Assembly (NCBI RefSeq): GCF_030294945.1
Contig: NZ_AP018448.1
Coordinates: forward strand, 4,556,001-4,620,000
Direction: 5' to 3'
DNA: 64,000 bases
Origin: Streptomyces graminofaciens
GTDB taxonomy: Bacteria > Actinomycetota > Actinomycetes > Streptomycetales > Streptomycetaceae
Positions within the stretch are counted from its first letter, which is position 1; each line of letters starts with the position of its first letter. The notes under the pieces are model-generated. The model made no database searches. It saw only the letters and a program-made list of their open reading frames with translations, and was not told where the DNA came from. The position numbers and the translations under genes were made by a program. This document shows, piece after piece, positions 34,943 through 44,577 of the stretch.

Positions 34943-37900
34943 GTGCAGGGACGTTTCAAGAGGGATGGCAGCGCTTCGGCGGAGCCGGAGCCACAAAGCG
35001 GAGCCGGTAACGGTTCCTCCCCCCAGCACGCCCAGAACCCGGGCCAGCCGGAGCTCGGCGACGGCGGTGAGCGCTCCGGGCGCCCCGGCGCGGCCGGTCC
35101 TCCCCCGCAGTCCGGGAAGGCGAAGGCCGGGCCCAGCGGCCCCGGCACCCGAATAGCCCTGCGCAACTGGCGCATCTCGACCCGTCTGGTCTCGCTGCTC
35201 GCGCTGCCCGTGGTCGCCGCCACCTCGCTCGGCGCGCTGCGCATCAGCGACAACGTGGACGACATCCAGCAGCTCGACAACATGCGCCTGCTGACGGACA
35301 TGACCAAGCAGGCGACCGAGCTCGCCACCGCGCTCCAGCAGGAGCGCGACCTGTCCGCCGGTCCGCTCGCGCACAACCGGGACGCCGAGGACTACACGGT
35401 CACGGGCCAGCGCGAGAAGACGGACACGGAGAAGAAGCAGTTCTCCGAGGCCACCCAGGAAATCGACGACGCGAGTGCCGCGGGTCGGCTGCCCGGCGTC
35501 CGCGACAGCCTCGTCCGCGTGACGCAGGAGCTGATGAAGCTCAACGGCATCCGCAAGAGCGCCTACGAGGACCCCAAGAACTCCACGCAGACCGTCGAGG
35601 CGTACCACCGCCTCATCCAGCAGCTGCTCGATCTCTCCACGGACATGGCCGAGGCCACCAGCAACCCGGAGATGATCAGCAAGACCCGTTCGCTGGCGGC
35701 CTTCTCCTCCGCCAAGGAGTACGCCTCCGTGCAGCGCGCGATCATCGCGGCGGCCCTGCCGGAGACCAAGAACAAGGCCGGTTCCCTCTCGGAGAACGAC
35801 CGGCTGTACGGCAGCTCCGCGCTGGACAACGAGGAGTCCGACCGCACCACGTTCGGCAAGATCTACGGCGATGGCGCCGCCGTGGTCACCAAGCCCATCG
35901 ACGACGCGAGCCCCACCATCGAGGCCGCCGACCTGTACGCGAACCGAGTGCTCAAGAGCCCCAACGGCCTGCGCTCGCAGGACGATCGGTCGTACAAGGA
36001 CTGGCTGGACGACTCCACGTCCAAGATGGAGCAGATGAAGAAGATCGAGGGCTCGCTGCTGGAGGAGATGGAGCAGACCGCTCGATCGCTGCGCAGCGAT
36101 GCCGAGCAGGAAGCGATCATCTCCGGTGCGCTGATCCTCCTCGTCCTCGGTGTCTCCCTCGTCGGCGCCTTCGTCGTGGCCCGGTCGATGATCCGCTCGC
36201 TGCGGCGCCTTCAGGACACCGCGACCAAGGTCGCCCAGGACCGGCTGCCCGAGCTGGTCAAGCAGCTGTCGGAGTCGGACCCCCAGGACGTCGACACCTC
36301 CGTCGAGTCGGTCGGTGTGCACTCCCGGGACGAGATCGGCCAGGTGGCCGCGGCCTTCGACGACGTGCACCGCGAGGCGGTCCGCCTCGCCGCCGAGCAG
36401 GCCCTGCTGCGGGGCAACGTCAACGCGATGTTCACCAACCTCTCGCGCCGCTCGCAGGGTCTCATCCAACGCCAGCTGTCGCTGATCTCCGAGCTGGAGT
36501 CCCGCGAGGCCGACCCCGACCAGCTGTCGTCGCTGTTCAAGCTCGACCACCTCGCCACCCGTATGCGCCGTAACGGTGAGAACCTCCTCGTTCTCGCAGG
36601 TGAAGAGCCCGGCCGCCGCTGGACCCGTCCGGTCCCGCTGGTCGACGTGCTCCGCGCCGCCGCCTCCGAGGTGGAGCAGTACGAGCGCATCGAGCTGGCC
36701 TCCGTGCCGACCACCGAAGTGGCCGGCCGGGTCGTCAACGACCTCGTGCACCTGCTCGCCGAGCTGCTGGAGAACGCCACCTCGTTCTCCTCGCCGCAGA
36801 CCAAGGTCAAGGTCACCGGTCACGCGCTGCCCGACGGCCGGGTGCTGATCGAGATCCACGACACCGGTATCGGCCTCTCCCCCGAGGACCTCGCCGCGAT
36901 CAACGAGCGGCTCGCCTCGCCGCCCACCGTGGACGTCTCGGTCTCCCGCCGCATGGGTCTGTTCGTGGTCGGTCGGCTGTCGCAGCGTCACGGCATCCGT
37001 ATCCAGCTGCGTCCGTCCGACTCGGGTGGCACGACCGCGCTGGTCATGCTCCCCGTCGACGTGGCGCAGGGCAACAAGAAGCCGACCCCGGGCAAGCCCG
37101 GCCAGGGTGCCCCCTCCACCGGTGGTCCGGCCGCCGCGCAGGCCGCGGCCGGTGTCGCCGCCGCGCGTCGCCAGACCGGCGGTCAGTCGGGTCCCCCGCT
37201 CGGCGGCGGTCCCGCCCCCGCGGGTCTGCTCGGCGGCGCTCCCCAGCGCGGGCAGGTCGGCGCCGGCCAGGGTCCGCGGGCCGCGCTGCCCGGCAACCCC
37301 AGCGGTCCGGGCAACCCCGGTGGTCCCCGTGGCCCGCAGGGCGGTCCGCCTCCGCAGGGCGGCCGTCCGGCTCCCGCCGGTACCGGCGCCAACCTGTTCG
37401 GCGGCCCCGACGCCTTCGGTGGCGGCAACGCCTACGGCGGCGGTCAGAACCCCGGCGGACAGCAGGGCCAGCGGCCCCCCGGCCCGGGTACGGGCGAGAA
37501 CTTCGACGACTCCGGCCGTCAGGGCGGCTTCGCCGGCGGCGGCTCGGGTCTGCGCCCGCCGGGCGGCAACCTCGGTGACGTCGGCGGCGCGCCGTCGGGC
37601 GGCCCGGGTGCCGTACCGCCCAAGCAGGGCAAGGAACGTTCCGGCAGGCGCCGGCCGCAGCTGCCCGGGCGCGGTGGCGCGCGGGCCGAGCTGCCCGGTG
37701 GCAACGCCCCGCAGCGCACGCCGAGCTGGAGCGACGAGAACGCGCTGCCGCCGGTGCCGCGTGCCTCGCTGGACGCCCCGCGCGGCCACGACGAGCAGCC
37801 GGACGTCACCGCGCCCATGCCGCGCGTCGACCCGAGCCAGGCCCCGGCCTCGGACTTCCCGCGTTCCGACTTCGACGCCCAGCGCCCCGGCGCGGGTGCG

Positions 37901-38950
37901 CCGCAGAACGGCAACGGGTCGTACGTCCGCTCCGATGTCTTCGGCACCTCAGGTCCGGCCGCGCCCGCGGGTCCGCCCCGCGGCGCCGGGCAGGACCCGT
38001 CGTCCACCGGGCAGTTCCCGTCGGCTCCGAGCTTCGACGGTTCCGGCACGGGCCAGTTCGCGGCCCCGGGCCGGCCGAACGGGCAGGCAGGCGGCCAGGA
38101 CGGCGCCCGGTTCAACCCGCCCGCGCGGCAGAACCCGCAGGACACCGGGCAGTTCCCGATCCCGGGTCGGCAGAGCGGTCCGGAGGGCACGGGGCAGTTC
38201 CCGGTCCCCGGTCGGCCGGGCGGCCCGGAGAGCACGGGGCAGTTCCCGATCCCGGGCCGGCAGAACGGCCAGGCCACCGGCCAGTTCGGTGTGCCGGGCC
38301 AGAACCCGCAGGACACCGGGCAGTTCGAGCGTCCGCAGGTGAACGGCGAGAGCTTCGGTTCCTCCCGTCCGCAGGCGCCGCAGCGTCCGCCGGTGCCGCC
38401 GCAGCGCCCCATGGCTCCGCAGCAGCCGGAGGCCCTGCCGCCGGCGTCGGGTCCGGGCGACGGCCGTACGCCGCTGTACGACACGCTGGAGACCAACTGG
38501 TTCCACGGCGGTCCCCAGGACGGCAACGGCGCGGGCGGCCACGCGAACGGCAACGGCAGTGCGCCGCAGCCGCCGCTGCCCGATCGTGCCCCGCCGGTCC
38601 CCCAGCGGCCCGCCGCCCCCGTGGCGCCCGCCGCCGCTCCCGCCGCCAACTGGCGGAGCACCCCCAATGACGACCTGGTCCGCCAGGCCGAACGCGCCCG
38701 TCAGCCCTCGGCGGGCGGCGTCACCACCTCCGGCCTGCCGCGTCGGGTCCCGCGTGCGAATCTCGTACCGGGCACGGCTCAGCAGCAACAGCACCAAACC
38801 GGTCCGCAGATCTCGCGTGCGCCCGATGACGTACGCGGCCGGCTGACCAATCTCCGTCGGGGCATCGCACAGGGCCGTCAGGCCGGGACTGGTCCCGGTA
38901 CCGGTCAGACCGGCAGCTTCCCGAGCCCCACTCACCAGCAGGAGCGTTAG
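34943..38950 (+). CDS. cvnA1: Conservon sensor histidine kinase-like protein CvnA (cvn1)
   Basis: Membrane sensor of a conservon. The 1335-residue protein has a basic/Pro-rich start, a membrane segment (about 81-100, RLVSLLALPVVAATSLGAL), an extracellular nitrate/nitrite-sensing-type helical domain (about 100-390), a second membrane segment (about 392-413), HAMP-like and dimer region with LDHLATRMRRNGENLLVLAG, and a HATPase domain (N-box HLLAELLENAT about 603, DTGIGL about 640, MGLFVVGRL about 672). About 650 disordered Gly/Pro-rich residues follow, including seven TGQF repeats (about 1020-1130) and a conserved end shared with CvnA2. GTG start by similarity. First gene of cvnA1-B1-C1-D1. Confidence 0.93.
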   Translation: MQGRFKRDGSASAEPEPQSGAGNGSSPQHAQNPGQPELGDGGERSGRPGAAGPPPQSGKAKAGPSGPGTRIALRNWRISTRLVSLLALPVVAATSLGALRISDNVDDIQQLDNMRLLTDMTKQATELATALQQERDLSAGPLAHNRDAEDYTVTGQREKTDTEKKQFSEATQEIDDASAAGRLPGVRDSLVRVTQELMKLNGIRKSAYEDPKNSTQTVEAYHRLIQQLLDLSTDMAEATSNPEMISKTRSLAAFSSAKEYASVQRAIIAAALPETKNKAGSLSENDRLYGSSALDNEESDRTTFGKIYGDGAAVVTKPIDDASPTIEAADLYANRVLKSPNGLRSQDDRSYKDWLDDSTSKMEQMKKIEGSLLEEMEQTARSLRSDAEQEAIISGALILLVLGVSLVGAFVVARSMIRSLRRLQDTATKVAQDRLPELVKQLSESDPQDVDTSVESVGVHSRDEIGQVAAAFDDVHREAVRLAAEQALLRGNVNAMFTNLSRRSQGLIQRQLSLISELESREADPDQLSSLFKLDHLATRMRRNGENLLVLAGEEPGRRWTRPVPLVDVLRAAASEVEQYERIELASVPTTEVAGRVVNDLVHLLAELLENATSFSSPQTKVKVTGHALPDGRVLIEIHDTGIGLSPEDLAAINERLASPPTVDVSVSRRMGLFVVGRLSQRHGIRIQLRPSDSGGTTALVMLPVDVAQGNKKPTPGKPGQGAPSTGGPAAAQAAAGVAAARRQTGGQSGPPLGGGPAPAGLLGGAPQRGQVGAGQGPRAALPGNPSGPGNPGGPRGPQGGPPPQGGRPAPAGTGANLFGGPDAFGGGNAYGGGQNPGGQQGQRPPGPGTGENFDDSGRQGGFAGGGSGLRPPGGNLGDVGGAPSGGPGAVPPKQGKERSGRRRPQLPGRGGARAELPGGNAPQRTPSWSDENALPPVPRASLDAPRGHDEQPDVTAPMPRVDPSQAPASDFPRSDFDAQRPGAGAPQNGNGSYVRSDVFGTSGPAAPAGPPRGAGQDPSSTGQFPSAPSFDGSGTGQFAAPGRPNGQAGGQDGARFNPPARQNPQDTGQFPIPGRQSGPEGTGQFPVPGRPGGPESTGQFPIPGRQNGQATGQFGVPGQNPQDTGQFERPQVNGESFGSSRPQAPQRPPVPPQRPMAPQQPEALPPASGPGDGRTPLYDTLETNWFHGGPQDGNGAGGHANGNGSAPQPPLPDRAPPVPQRPAAPVAPAAAPAANWRSTPNDDLVRQAERARQPSAGGVTTSGLPRRVPRANLVPGTAQQQQHQTGPQISRAPDDVRGRLTNLRRGIAQGRQAGTGPGTGQTGSFPSPTHQQER

Positions 38951-39373
38951 TTGAGCCAGATGAGCCAAGCGGCACAGAACCTCAACTGGTTGATCACCAA
39001 CTTCGTGGACAACACCCCAGGGGTGTCCCACACCGTCGTCGTGTCCGCCGACGGTCTCCTTCTGGCGATGTCGGAAGGGTTCCCGCGCGACCGTGCCGAC
39101 CAGCTCGCCGCCGTCGCCTCCGGGCTCACGTCACTCACGGCCGGGGCGTCCCGGATCTTCGAGGGTGGCGATGTGGCTCAGACGGTGGTCGAGATGGAGC
39201 GCGGCTTCCTCTTCCTGATGTCGGTCTCGGACGGCTCGTCCCTGGCCGTACTGGCCCACCCCGAGTGCGATATCGGCCTCGTCGGTTACGAGATGGCCCT
39301 GCTGGTCGACCGTGCGGGAGCAGTGCTCACGCCCGACCTGCGCGCCGAACTCCAAGGCAGTCTGCTCCACTGA
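38951..39373 (+). CDS. cvnB1: Roadblock/LC7-domain protein CvnB (cvn1)
   Basis: A 140-residue Roadblock/LC7 protein (LNWLITNFVDNTPGVSHTVVVSADGLLLA) of the MglB type that acts with the small GTPase of the conservon. TTG start directly after the cvnA1 stop with AGGAG 7 bases upstream; an ATG three codons on is an alternative. It is about 90 percent identical to CvnB2. Confidence 0.93.
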   Translation: MSQMSQAAQNLNWLITNFVDNTPGVSHTVVVSADGLLLAMSEGFPRDRADQLAAVASGLTSLTAGASRIFEGGDVAQTVVEMERGFLFLMSVSDGSSLAVLAHPECDIGLVGYEMALLVDRAGAVLTPDLRAELQGSLLH

Positions 39374-39484
39374 CGCCTGCGGATCCACAGAACTCACCAA
39401 ATCACCGTCCGGCCGCCACAGTCCCCCCACCGGCCCCCGTCAGACGGCACGACTGACCGACTTGCTGTCCCGCCCGGAGGATCC

Positions 39485-39883
39485 ATGACCCCGCCCACCG
39501 CCCCTCACGATCCGTACGCAGAGCCGTACGGAGACGAGGGCGACCAGCCGCTGGTTCGGCCCTACGCGATGACCGGCGGCCGGACGCGGCCGCGCTATCA
39601 GCTCGCGCTAGAGGCACTGATCAGCACGACGGCAGACCCCGCCCACCTGATGGGGCTGCTTCCCGAGCACCAGCGGATCTGCCATCTGTGCCGCGAGGTC
39701 AAGTCGGTGGCCGAGGTGTCGGCCCTGCTGTCCATGCCGCTCGGCGTGGCTCGGATCCTTGTCGCGGACCTCGCCGAGGCCGGACTCGTCGCGATCCACC
39801 AGCCCGGTGGCGACGAGAACGCCGGTGGCGCTCCGGACGTGACTCTGCTGGAAAGGGTGCTCAGTGGACTTCGCAAGCTCTGA
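39485..39883 (+). CDS. cvnC1: DUF742 protein CvnC (cvn1)
   Basis: A 132-residue DUF742 protein. It has the family core LVRPYAMTGGRTRPRYQLALEALI, LPEHQRICHLCREVKSVAEVSALL (winged-helix-like) and LLERVLSGLRKL. In conservons it binds the other subunits at the membrane. ATG with GGAGGATCC upstream. Its last 20 bases overlap cvnD1. Confidence 0.93.
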   Translation: MTPPTAPHDPYAEPYGDEGDQPLVRPYAMTGGRTRPRYQLALEALISTTADPAHLMGLLPEHQRICHLCREVKSVAEVSALLSMPLGVARILVADLAEAGLVAIHQPGGDENAGGAPDVTLLERVLSGLRKL

Positions 39884-40439
39884 ACCGGGGCGGGCCACCA
39901 CCTCGGCCAAGATCGTGGTGGCGGGTGGCTTCGGCGTGGGCAAGACCACGTTCGTCGGGGCCGTCTCGGAGATCAACCCGCTGCGCACCGAGGCCGTGAT
40001 GACCTCCGCCTCGGCGGGCATCGACGACCTGACGCACACCGGGGACAAGACGACCACGACGGTCGCCATGGACTTCGGCCGTATCACCCTGGACCAGGAC
40101 CTGATCCTGTACCTGTTCGGCACCCCCGGGCAGGACCGTTTCTGGTTCATGTGGGACGACCTGGTGCGCGGCGCCATCGGTGCCGTCGTGCTGGTGGACA
40201 CGCGTCGGCTCGCCGACTGTTTTCCCGCGGTCGACTATTTCGAGAACAGCGGGCTCCCCTTCGTCATCGCGCTCAACGGCTTCGACGGGCATCAGCCGTA
40301 CTCGCCCGAGGAAGTACGCGAGGCCTTGCAGATCGGGCCGGACGCGCCGATCATCACGACGGACGCCCGCCACCGCGCGGACGCCAAATCGGCCCTGATC
40401 ACGCTCGTCGAGCACGCTCTGATGGCCCGCCTGCGTTAG
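39864..40439 (+). CDS. cvnD1: Conservon small GTPase CvnD (cvn1)
   Basis: A 191-residue Ras-like/MglA-type GTPase. It has P-loop GGFGVGKTT, switch region TTTVAMDFGRI, the G3-type FGTPGQDRF (Gly-Gln present) and NGFD in place of NKxD. It couples with CvnB/CvnC in a G-protein-like membrane complex. GTG start overlaps cvnC1 by 20 bases. Parts of the gene are base-for-base identical to cvnD2. Confidence 0.94.
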   Translation: MDFASSEPGRATTSAKIVVAGGFGVGKTTFVGAVSEINPLRTEAVMTSASAGIDDLTHTGDKTTTTVAMDFGRITLDQDLILYLFGTPGQDRFWFMWDDLVRGAIGAVVLVDTRRLADCFPAVDYFENSGLPFVIALNGFDGHQPYSPEEVREALQIGPDAPIITTDARHRADAKSALITLVEHALMARLR

Positions 40440-40625
40440 GGGACGTAGCCACCAGGGCGTACATTCAGGACCCAAGTCCACAGTTGAATACGCAAGTTGT
40501 CGTAGATACACCAACGCCGGCTGTGTCCTTTGACACGGTCGGCGCAGGTGTTCATAACGTTTCGACAGAGAAATAGGGTGGTACGGCCACGCCTCGCGGT
40601 CGCCCGATGTCGCTGCGTTCACAAA

Positions 40626-40657
40626 AGCCCCGCTTTTTGCCGGGGCTCGCTCTTTTT
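40626..40657 (+). terminator. Rho-independent terminator between conservons
   Basis: AGCCCCG/CGGGGCT stem (40626-40632 with 40641-40647) around an 8-base loop and a TCTTTTT tail. It lies 187 bases after cvnD1 and 170 before cvnA2. The rest of the 388-base gap holds a GTGTC-CTTT-GACAC repeat (40523-40536) and possible promoter boxes, but no gene. Confidence 0.75.
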
Positions 40658-40827
40658 GACCGTTTTATCTGGGACTTACATCACGCGGAATCGTTGCCTC
40701 CCAGTGTTTGGAACTGCGCAACCCGACGTGCTGGAATGCCTGAACTGCCCATTAGTCAAAGACGTACTAGGGCGTGGAGTCACCCGCGGCACGACGTAGG
40801 TGCCGGCGCCGAGAGGTTGTTGGTCGA

Positions 40828-43800
40828 GTGAGGCGAAGCAAGAAAGGTCCCGAGCCGTCGGCGCGGGGCAACTTCACCCCGCCGCCGCGCGGAGCGGCAC
40901 CCGCACAAGTGACCGGACCGGAGCCGACGGCCGCACCCGCTTCCAGCGGTAGTCGTCTCTCCCCTCGCAACTGGCGTGTACCCACCCGCCTGAACGCGAT
41001 TCTCCTCATACCCGTGCTGGTCGGCCTCGTCATGGGCGGCTTCCAGGTGAAGGGCTCGATCGACACCTGGCAGGAAGCACGCGACGCCGAGAAGGTCGCG
41101 AAGATCGTGGCCGCCGCAGGCGATTACGCCGAGGCGCTGCTCAACGAGCGTGACGTCTCGGCCGAGCCCCTGCTGAAGGGCAACCGGGACAGCGATGTCG
41201 TCCAGAAGGCCCGTGCCGTCACCGACGAGAAGCAGGACGCCTTCCACGCGGCGGTCGTGGGCATGCCCTCCGGGCAGGGCCTGGAGCGCCGTCTGGACCT
41301 GGTGACGAAGGCCGAGCCCAAGCTCGAGGACATACGCCAGGCCGCCTTCACCCGGGCGGCCGACCCGACGCAGACCGAAGAGGGCTACGTCACCATCGAG
41401 CACTACTTGATGGAGTTCTCCAACGAGCTCGGCCTCGGTACGGGCAACGTCACCGCGTACGGCCGTACGGTCTACGCGCTCGCACTGGCCAAGGGCGCCG
41501 CGTCGCTGCAGCGCGCGATCGGCATGCACCTGCTGGTCAGGCCCAGCGAGAACGCCACGACCTACCGCCAGCAGGTCACCGCCTTCACCTCGTACGCGTA
41601 CCTCGAGAACGTCGCCGTGCAGGAGTACGTCTCCGGTGGCACCGAGGCGGACGCCACCCGGCTGCAGTCGGTCATGGCCGAGAAGACCGCCGAGGGCAAG
41701 AAGCAGGTCGAGGCCGCGGCCACGGCCGCCAAGGCCCAGGGCAAGAACTTCGTCGCGCCGCCGGACTCGATGCTGGCGATGATCCAGGAGATCGGCAAGG
41801 GCCAGACGCCCGATGAGCTCGCGGCGAAGGGCATCACCCCGTCGACCTGGATGGCGGCCTCCACCCTGAAGTTCGAGGGCTACAGCGAGGTCGAGACCGA
41901 GCTGATCAACCGCGCGGTGGACGAGGCCGGCACGATCGCCTCCGACGCCCAGCGCGACGCCTACATCAACGGCGCGATCGTCGTGGTCGCCCTGCTCGCG
42001 GCGTTCATCATCGCCGGGATCATGGCCCGTCAGATGAGCCGCTCGATGCGCCAGCTGCGCAACGCCGCCTTCGGCATCGCCGAGCAGCGCCTGCCGATGC
42101 TGGTCGACCAGCTCTCGCGCACCGACCCCGGCCGCGTCGACACCCGGGTCGCCCCGATTCCGATCAACACCACGGACGAGATCGGCGAGGTCGCCCGCGC
42201 CTTCGACCAGGTCCACCGCGAGGCCGTCCGGCTCGCCGCCGAGCAGGCCCTCCTCCGTGGCAACATCAACGCGATCTTCACCAACCTCTCGCGCCGCAAC
42301 CAGTCCCTGATCGAGGGCCAGCTGACCCTGATCACCGACCTGGAGAACAACGAGGCCGACCCGGACCAGCTGGAGAACCTCTTCAAGCTGGACCACCTGG
42401 CGACCCGTATGCGCCGCAACGGCGAGAACCTCCTGGTCCTCGCCGGCGAGGAGCCCGGCCGCCGCTGGGACCAGCCGGTCCCGCTGATCGACGTGCTGCG
42501 CGCCGCCTCCTCCGAGGTGGAGCAGTACGAGCGCATCGAGCTCTCCGGCGTTCCGGAGGCCGAGATCCACGGCCGTGCCGTGACCGACCTCGTGCACCTG
42601 CTCGCCGAGCTCCTGGAGAACGCCACCACGTTCTCCTCCCCGCAGACCAAGGTCCGCGTCACCGCGACCCGTCTCCCCGACGGCCGCGTGATGATCGAGA
42701 TCCACGACAAGGGCATCGGCCTCACCGCCGAGGACTTCGCGGACATCAACCACAAGCTGGCCAACCCGCCGACCGTGGACGCCGCGATCTCCCAGCGCAT
42801 GGGTCTGTTCGTGGTCGGCCGGCTGTCCGACCGGCACGGCATCCGTGTCCAGCTGCGCCCCTCGGGCGAGCAGGCCGGTACGACCTCGCTGGTCATGCTC
42901 CCCGACGTCATCACCCACGGTGGCGGTGGCGAGCAGCACCAGCCGCAGGCCGACCAGTTCACGGTCTCGCAGATCATCCCGGAGCAGCACGGCTTCCAGC
43001 AGGCCGCCGTGCCCCCGATGCGCACGGCCGCCGAGCTCGGCTTCGACGACAGTCGTTACGAGGTCCCGGACGACATCCGCGAGCTGGACCCCGTCGGCCG
43101 CTCCCTGATCCGCGAGGAGCGCCGGGCGGCCCTGGAGGCCCAGACGCACGGCCAGATCCCGCAGCAGCCCGGCGGCGAGGCCCCGCGCTACGGCGACGAC
43201 TTCCAGGCACCCGAGCCGTCCTACGACAACGGCGCGACGGGGTACGTCGACCCGCAGCGCTCGTTCGACCAGCAGACGGGGTACGAGGAGCCGCAGCAGC
43301 CGTCGTACGACGAGCCGTACTTCGCGTCGAACGGCAGCCTGCCGAACGGCAACGGCGGTCTGCCGGCCGGGAACGACCTTTTCGGTGCTACCGGCGGTTA
43401 CCCTGAGCCCTCGTATGCGGAGCCCGTCCAGGAGACGGGAGCCGTCGGCGCTCCGGAGACCTACTCGGGCTTCGAAGAGCCGTCCTATCAGGACGACTGG
43501 CCGCAGCAGCAGGACTACCAGAGCCCCTACGGCTCCGAGTACGCTCCGGAACCGGAATCCACGCAGGCCGCTGACGTGACGGAGCCGGACCGCGTAGGCT
43601 TCGACCGTCCGGGTTCCACCCCCTCCGCCGGCCACGCGCTGACCGACGCCGGCCTGCCCCGCCGCGGCTCCACCGCGAGCGCGGGCGGCACGAGCGCGGG
43701 CGCCGTGAACGGACGGCAGGATGTGGCCCAGGACCAGCCGACGACGGCCGGGGGACCGAACGGCGACTGGCGCTCCGCCAACGACGAGCGCTGGCAGCAG

Positions 43801-44055
43801 GCCTCCCAGCTGAAGAAGCCGAAGGCGGGCGGGGTCACCTCTTCCGGTCTGCCGCGGCGGGTACCCAAGGCCAACCTGGTCGAGGGTGCCGCGAAGACGA
43901 CCCCGCAGGGAGGTCCACAGATCTCCCGCGCTCCCGAGGACGTCCGGGGCAGGCTGAGCAACCTGCGCCGGGGTGTCCAGCGGGGACGCAGCGCAAGCAG
44001 TGAAACGAACGGCCAGGGCTTCGGTCCTGACAGCACCTACAACCAGGAGCGTTAG
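40828..44055 (+). CDS. cvnA2: Conservon sensor histidine kinase-like protein CvnA (cvn2)
   Basis: Second membrane sensor, 1075 residues. A Pro-rich start is followed by a membrane segment (about 56-75), an extracellular helical NIT-type domain, a second membrane segment (about 379-400), the same FKLDHLATRMRRNGENLLVLAG core, and a HATPase domain (HLLAELLENAT about 591, DKGIGL about 628, MGLFVVGRL). The tail is Gln/Tyr/Pro-rich, without the TGQF repeats of CvnA1. It ends with the shared GGVTSSGLPRRVPKANLVEG and ISRAPEDVRGRLSNLRRG blocks. GTG chosen by analogy: GAGAGGTTG lies upstream as for cvnA1. Confidence 0.93.
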   Translation: MRRSKKGPEPSARGNFTPPPRGAAPAQVTGPEPTAAPASSGSRLSPRNWRVPTRLNAILLIPVLVGLVMGGFQVKGSIDTWQEARDAEKVAKIVAAAGDYAEALLNERDVSAEPLLKGNRDSDVVQKARAVTDEKQDAFHAAVVGMPSGQGLERRLDLVTKAEPKLEDIRQAAFTRAADPTQTEEGYVTIEHYLMEFSNELGLGTGNVTAYGRTVYALALAKGAASLQRAIGMHLLVRPSENATTYRQQVTAFTSYAYLENVAVQEYVSGGTEADATRLQSVMAEKTAEGKKQVEAAATAAKAQGKNFVAPPDSMLAMIQEIGKGQTPDELAAKGITPSTWMAASTLKFEGYSEVETELINRAVDEAGTIASDAQRDAYINGAIVVVALLAAFIIAGIMARQMSRSMRQLRNAAFGIAEQRLPMLVDQLSRTDPGRVDTRVAPIPINTTDEIGEVARAFDQVHREAVRLAAEQALLRGNINAIFTNLSRRNQSLIEGQLTLITDLENNEADPDQLENLFKLDHLATRMRRNGENLLVLAGEEPGRRWDQPVPLIDVLRAASSEVEQYERIELSGVPEAEIHGRAVTDLVHLLAELLENATTFSSPQTKVRVTATRLPDGRVMIEIHDKGIGLTAEDFADINHKLANPPTVDAAISQRMGLFVVGRLSDRHGIRVQLRPSGEQAGTTSLVMLPDVITHGGGGEQHQPQADQFTVSQIIPEQHGFQQAAVPPMRTAAELGFDDSRYEVPDDIRELDPVGRSLIREERRAALEAQTHGQIPQQPGGEAPRYGDDFQAPEPSYDNGATGYVDPQRSFDQQTGYEEPQQPSYDEPYFASNGSLPNGNGGLPAGNDLFGATGGYPEPSYAEPVQETGAVGAPETYSGFEEPSYQDDWPQQQDYQSPYGSEYAPEPESTQAADVTEPDRVGFDRPGSTPSAGHALTDAGLPRRGSTASAGGTSAGAVNGRQDVAQDQPTTAGGPNGDWRSANDERWQQASQLKKPKAGGVTSSGLPRRVPKANLVEGAAKTTPQGGPQISRAPEDVRGRLSNLRRGVQRGRSASSETNGQGFGPDSTYNQER

Positions 44056-44056
44056 T

Positions 44057-44479
44057 GTGAGCCCGATGAGCCAGGCGGCACAGAACCTGAACTGGTTGAT
44101 CACCAATTTCGTGGACAACACCCCCGGGGTGTCGCACACGGTGGTGGTCTCCGCCGACGGACTCCTTCTGGCGATGTCCGAAGGGTTCCCGCGCGACCGT
44201 GCCGACCAGCTGGCGGCCGTGGCGTCGGGTCTTACCTCTCTGACCGCGGGTGCCTCCCGCATTTTCGAGGGTGGCAGCGTCAATCAGACGGTTGTGGAGA
44301 TGGAGCGGGGATTCCTCTTCATCATGTCCGTTTCCGACGGTTCCTCGCTCGCCGTTCTCGCACACCCGGAGGCGGACATCGGCCTCATTGGGTACGAGAT
44401 GGCACTTCTGGTGGACCGCGCCGGCTCGGTCCTGACGCCCGATCTGCGTGCGGAGCTCCAGGGCAGCCTGCTCAACTAA
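44057..44479 (+). CDS. cvnB2: Roadblock/LC7-domain protein CvnB (cvn2)
   Basis: A 140-residue paralogue of CvnB1, with the same N-terminal NLNWLITNFVDNTPGVSHTV and an end ELQGSLLN. GTG one base after the cvnA2 stop with AGGAG upstream; the ATG at 44066 is an alternative. Partner of CvnD2. Confidence 0.93.
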   Translation: MSPMSQAAQNLNWLITNFVDNTPGVSHTVVVSADGLLLAMSEGFPRDRADQLAAVASGLTSLTAGASRIFEGGSVNQTVVEMERGFLFIMSVSDGSSLAVLAHPEADIGLIGYEMALLVDRAGSVLTPDLRAELQGSLLN

Positions 44480-44577
44480 CAGTCAGACGGTGCGTATTGG
44501 CGTCCCGGGGCCGTAAGGTTTCGGGACGCGGCTTCCAATGAGCCATGGATGCCAGCACAGTCGGAGGAGGAGAGAAC

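Noticed and set aside
34940..37789. 949-codon minus-strand frame opposite cvnA1
   Set aside because: It is antisense to a well-supported kinase gene and has only repetitive Gly/Ala/Val/Arg composition.
40780..44283. 1167-codon minus-strand frame opposite cvnA2
   Set aside because: Same reason: antisense shadow of a GC-rich gene, no domains, no start signal.
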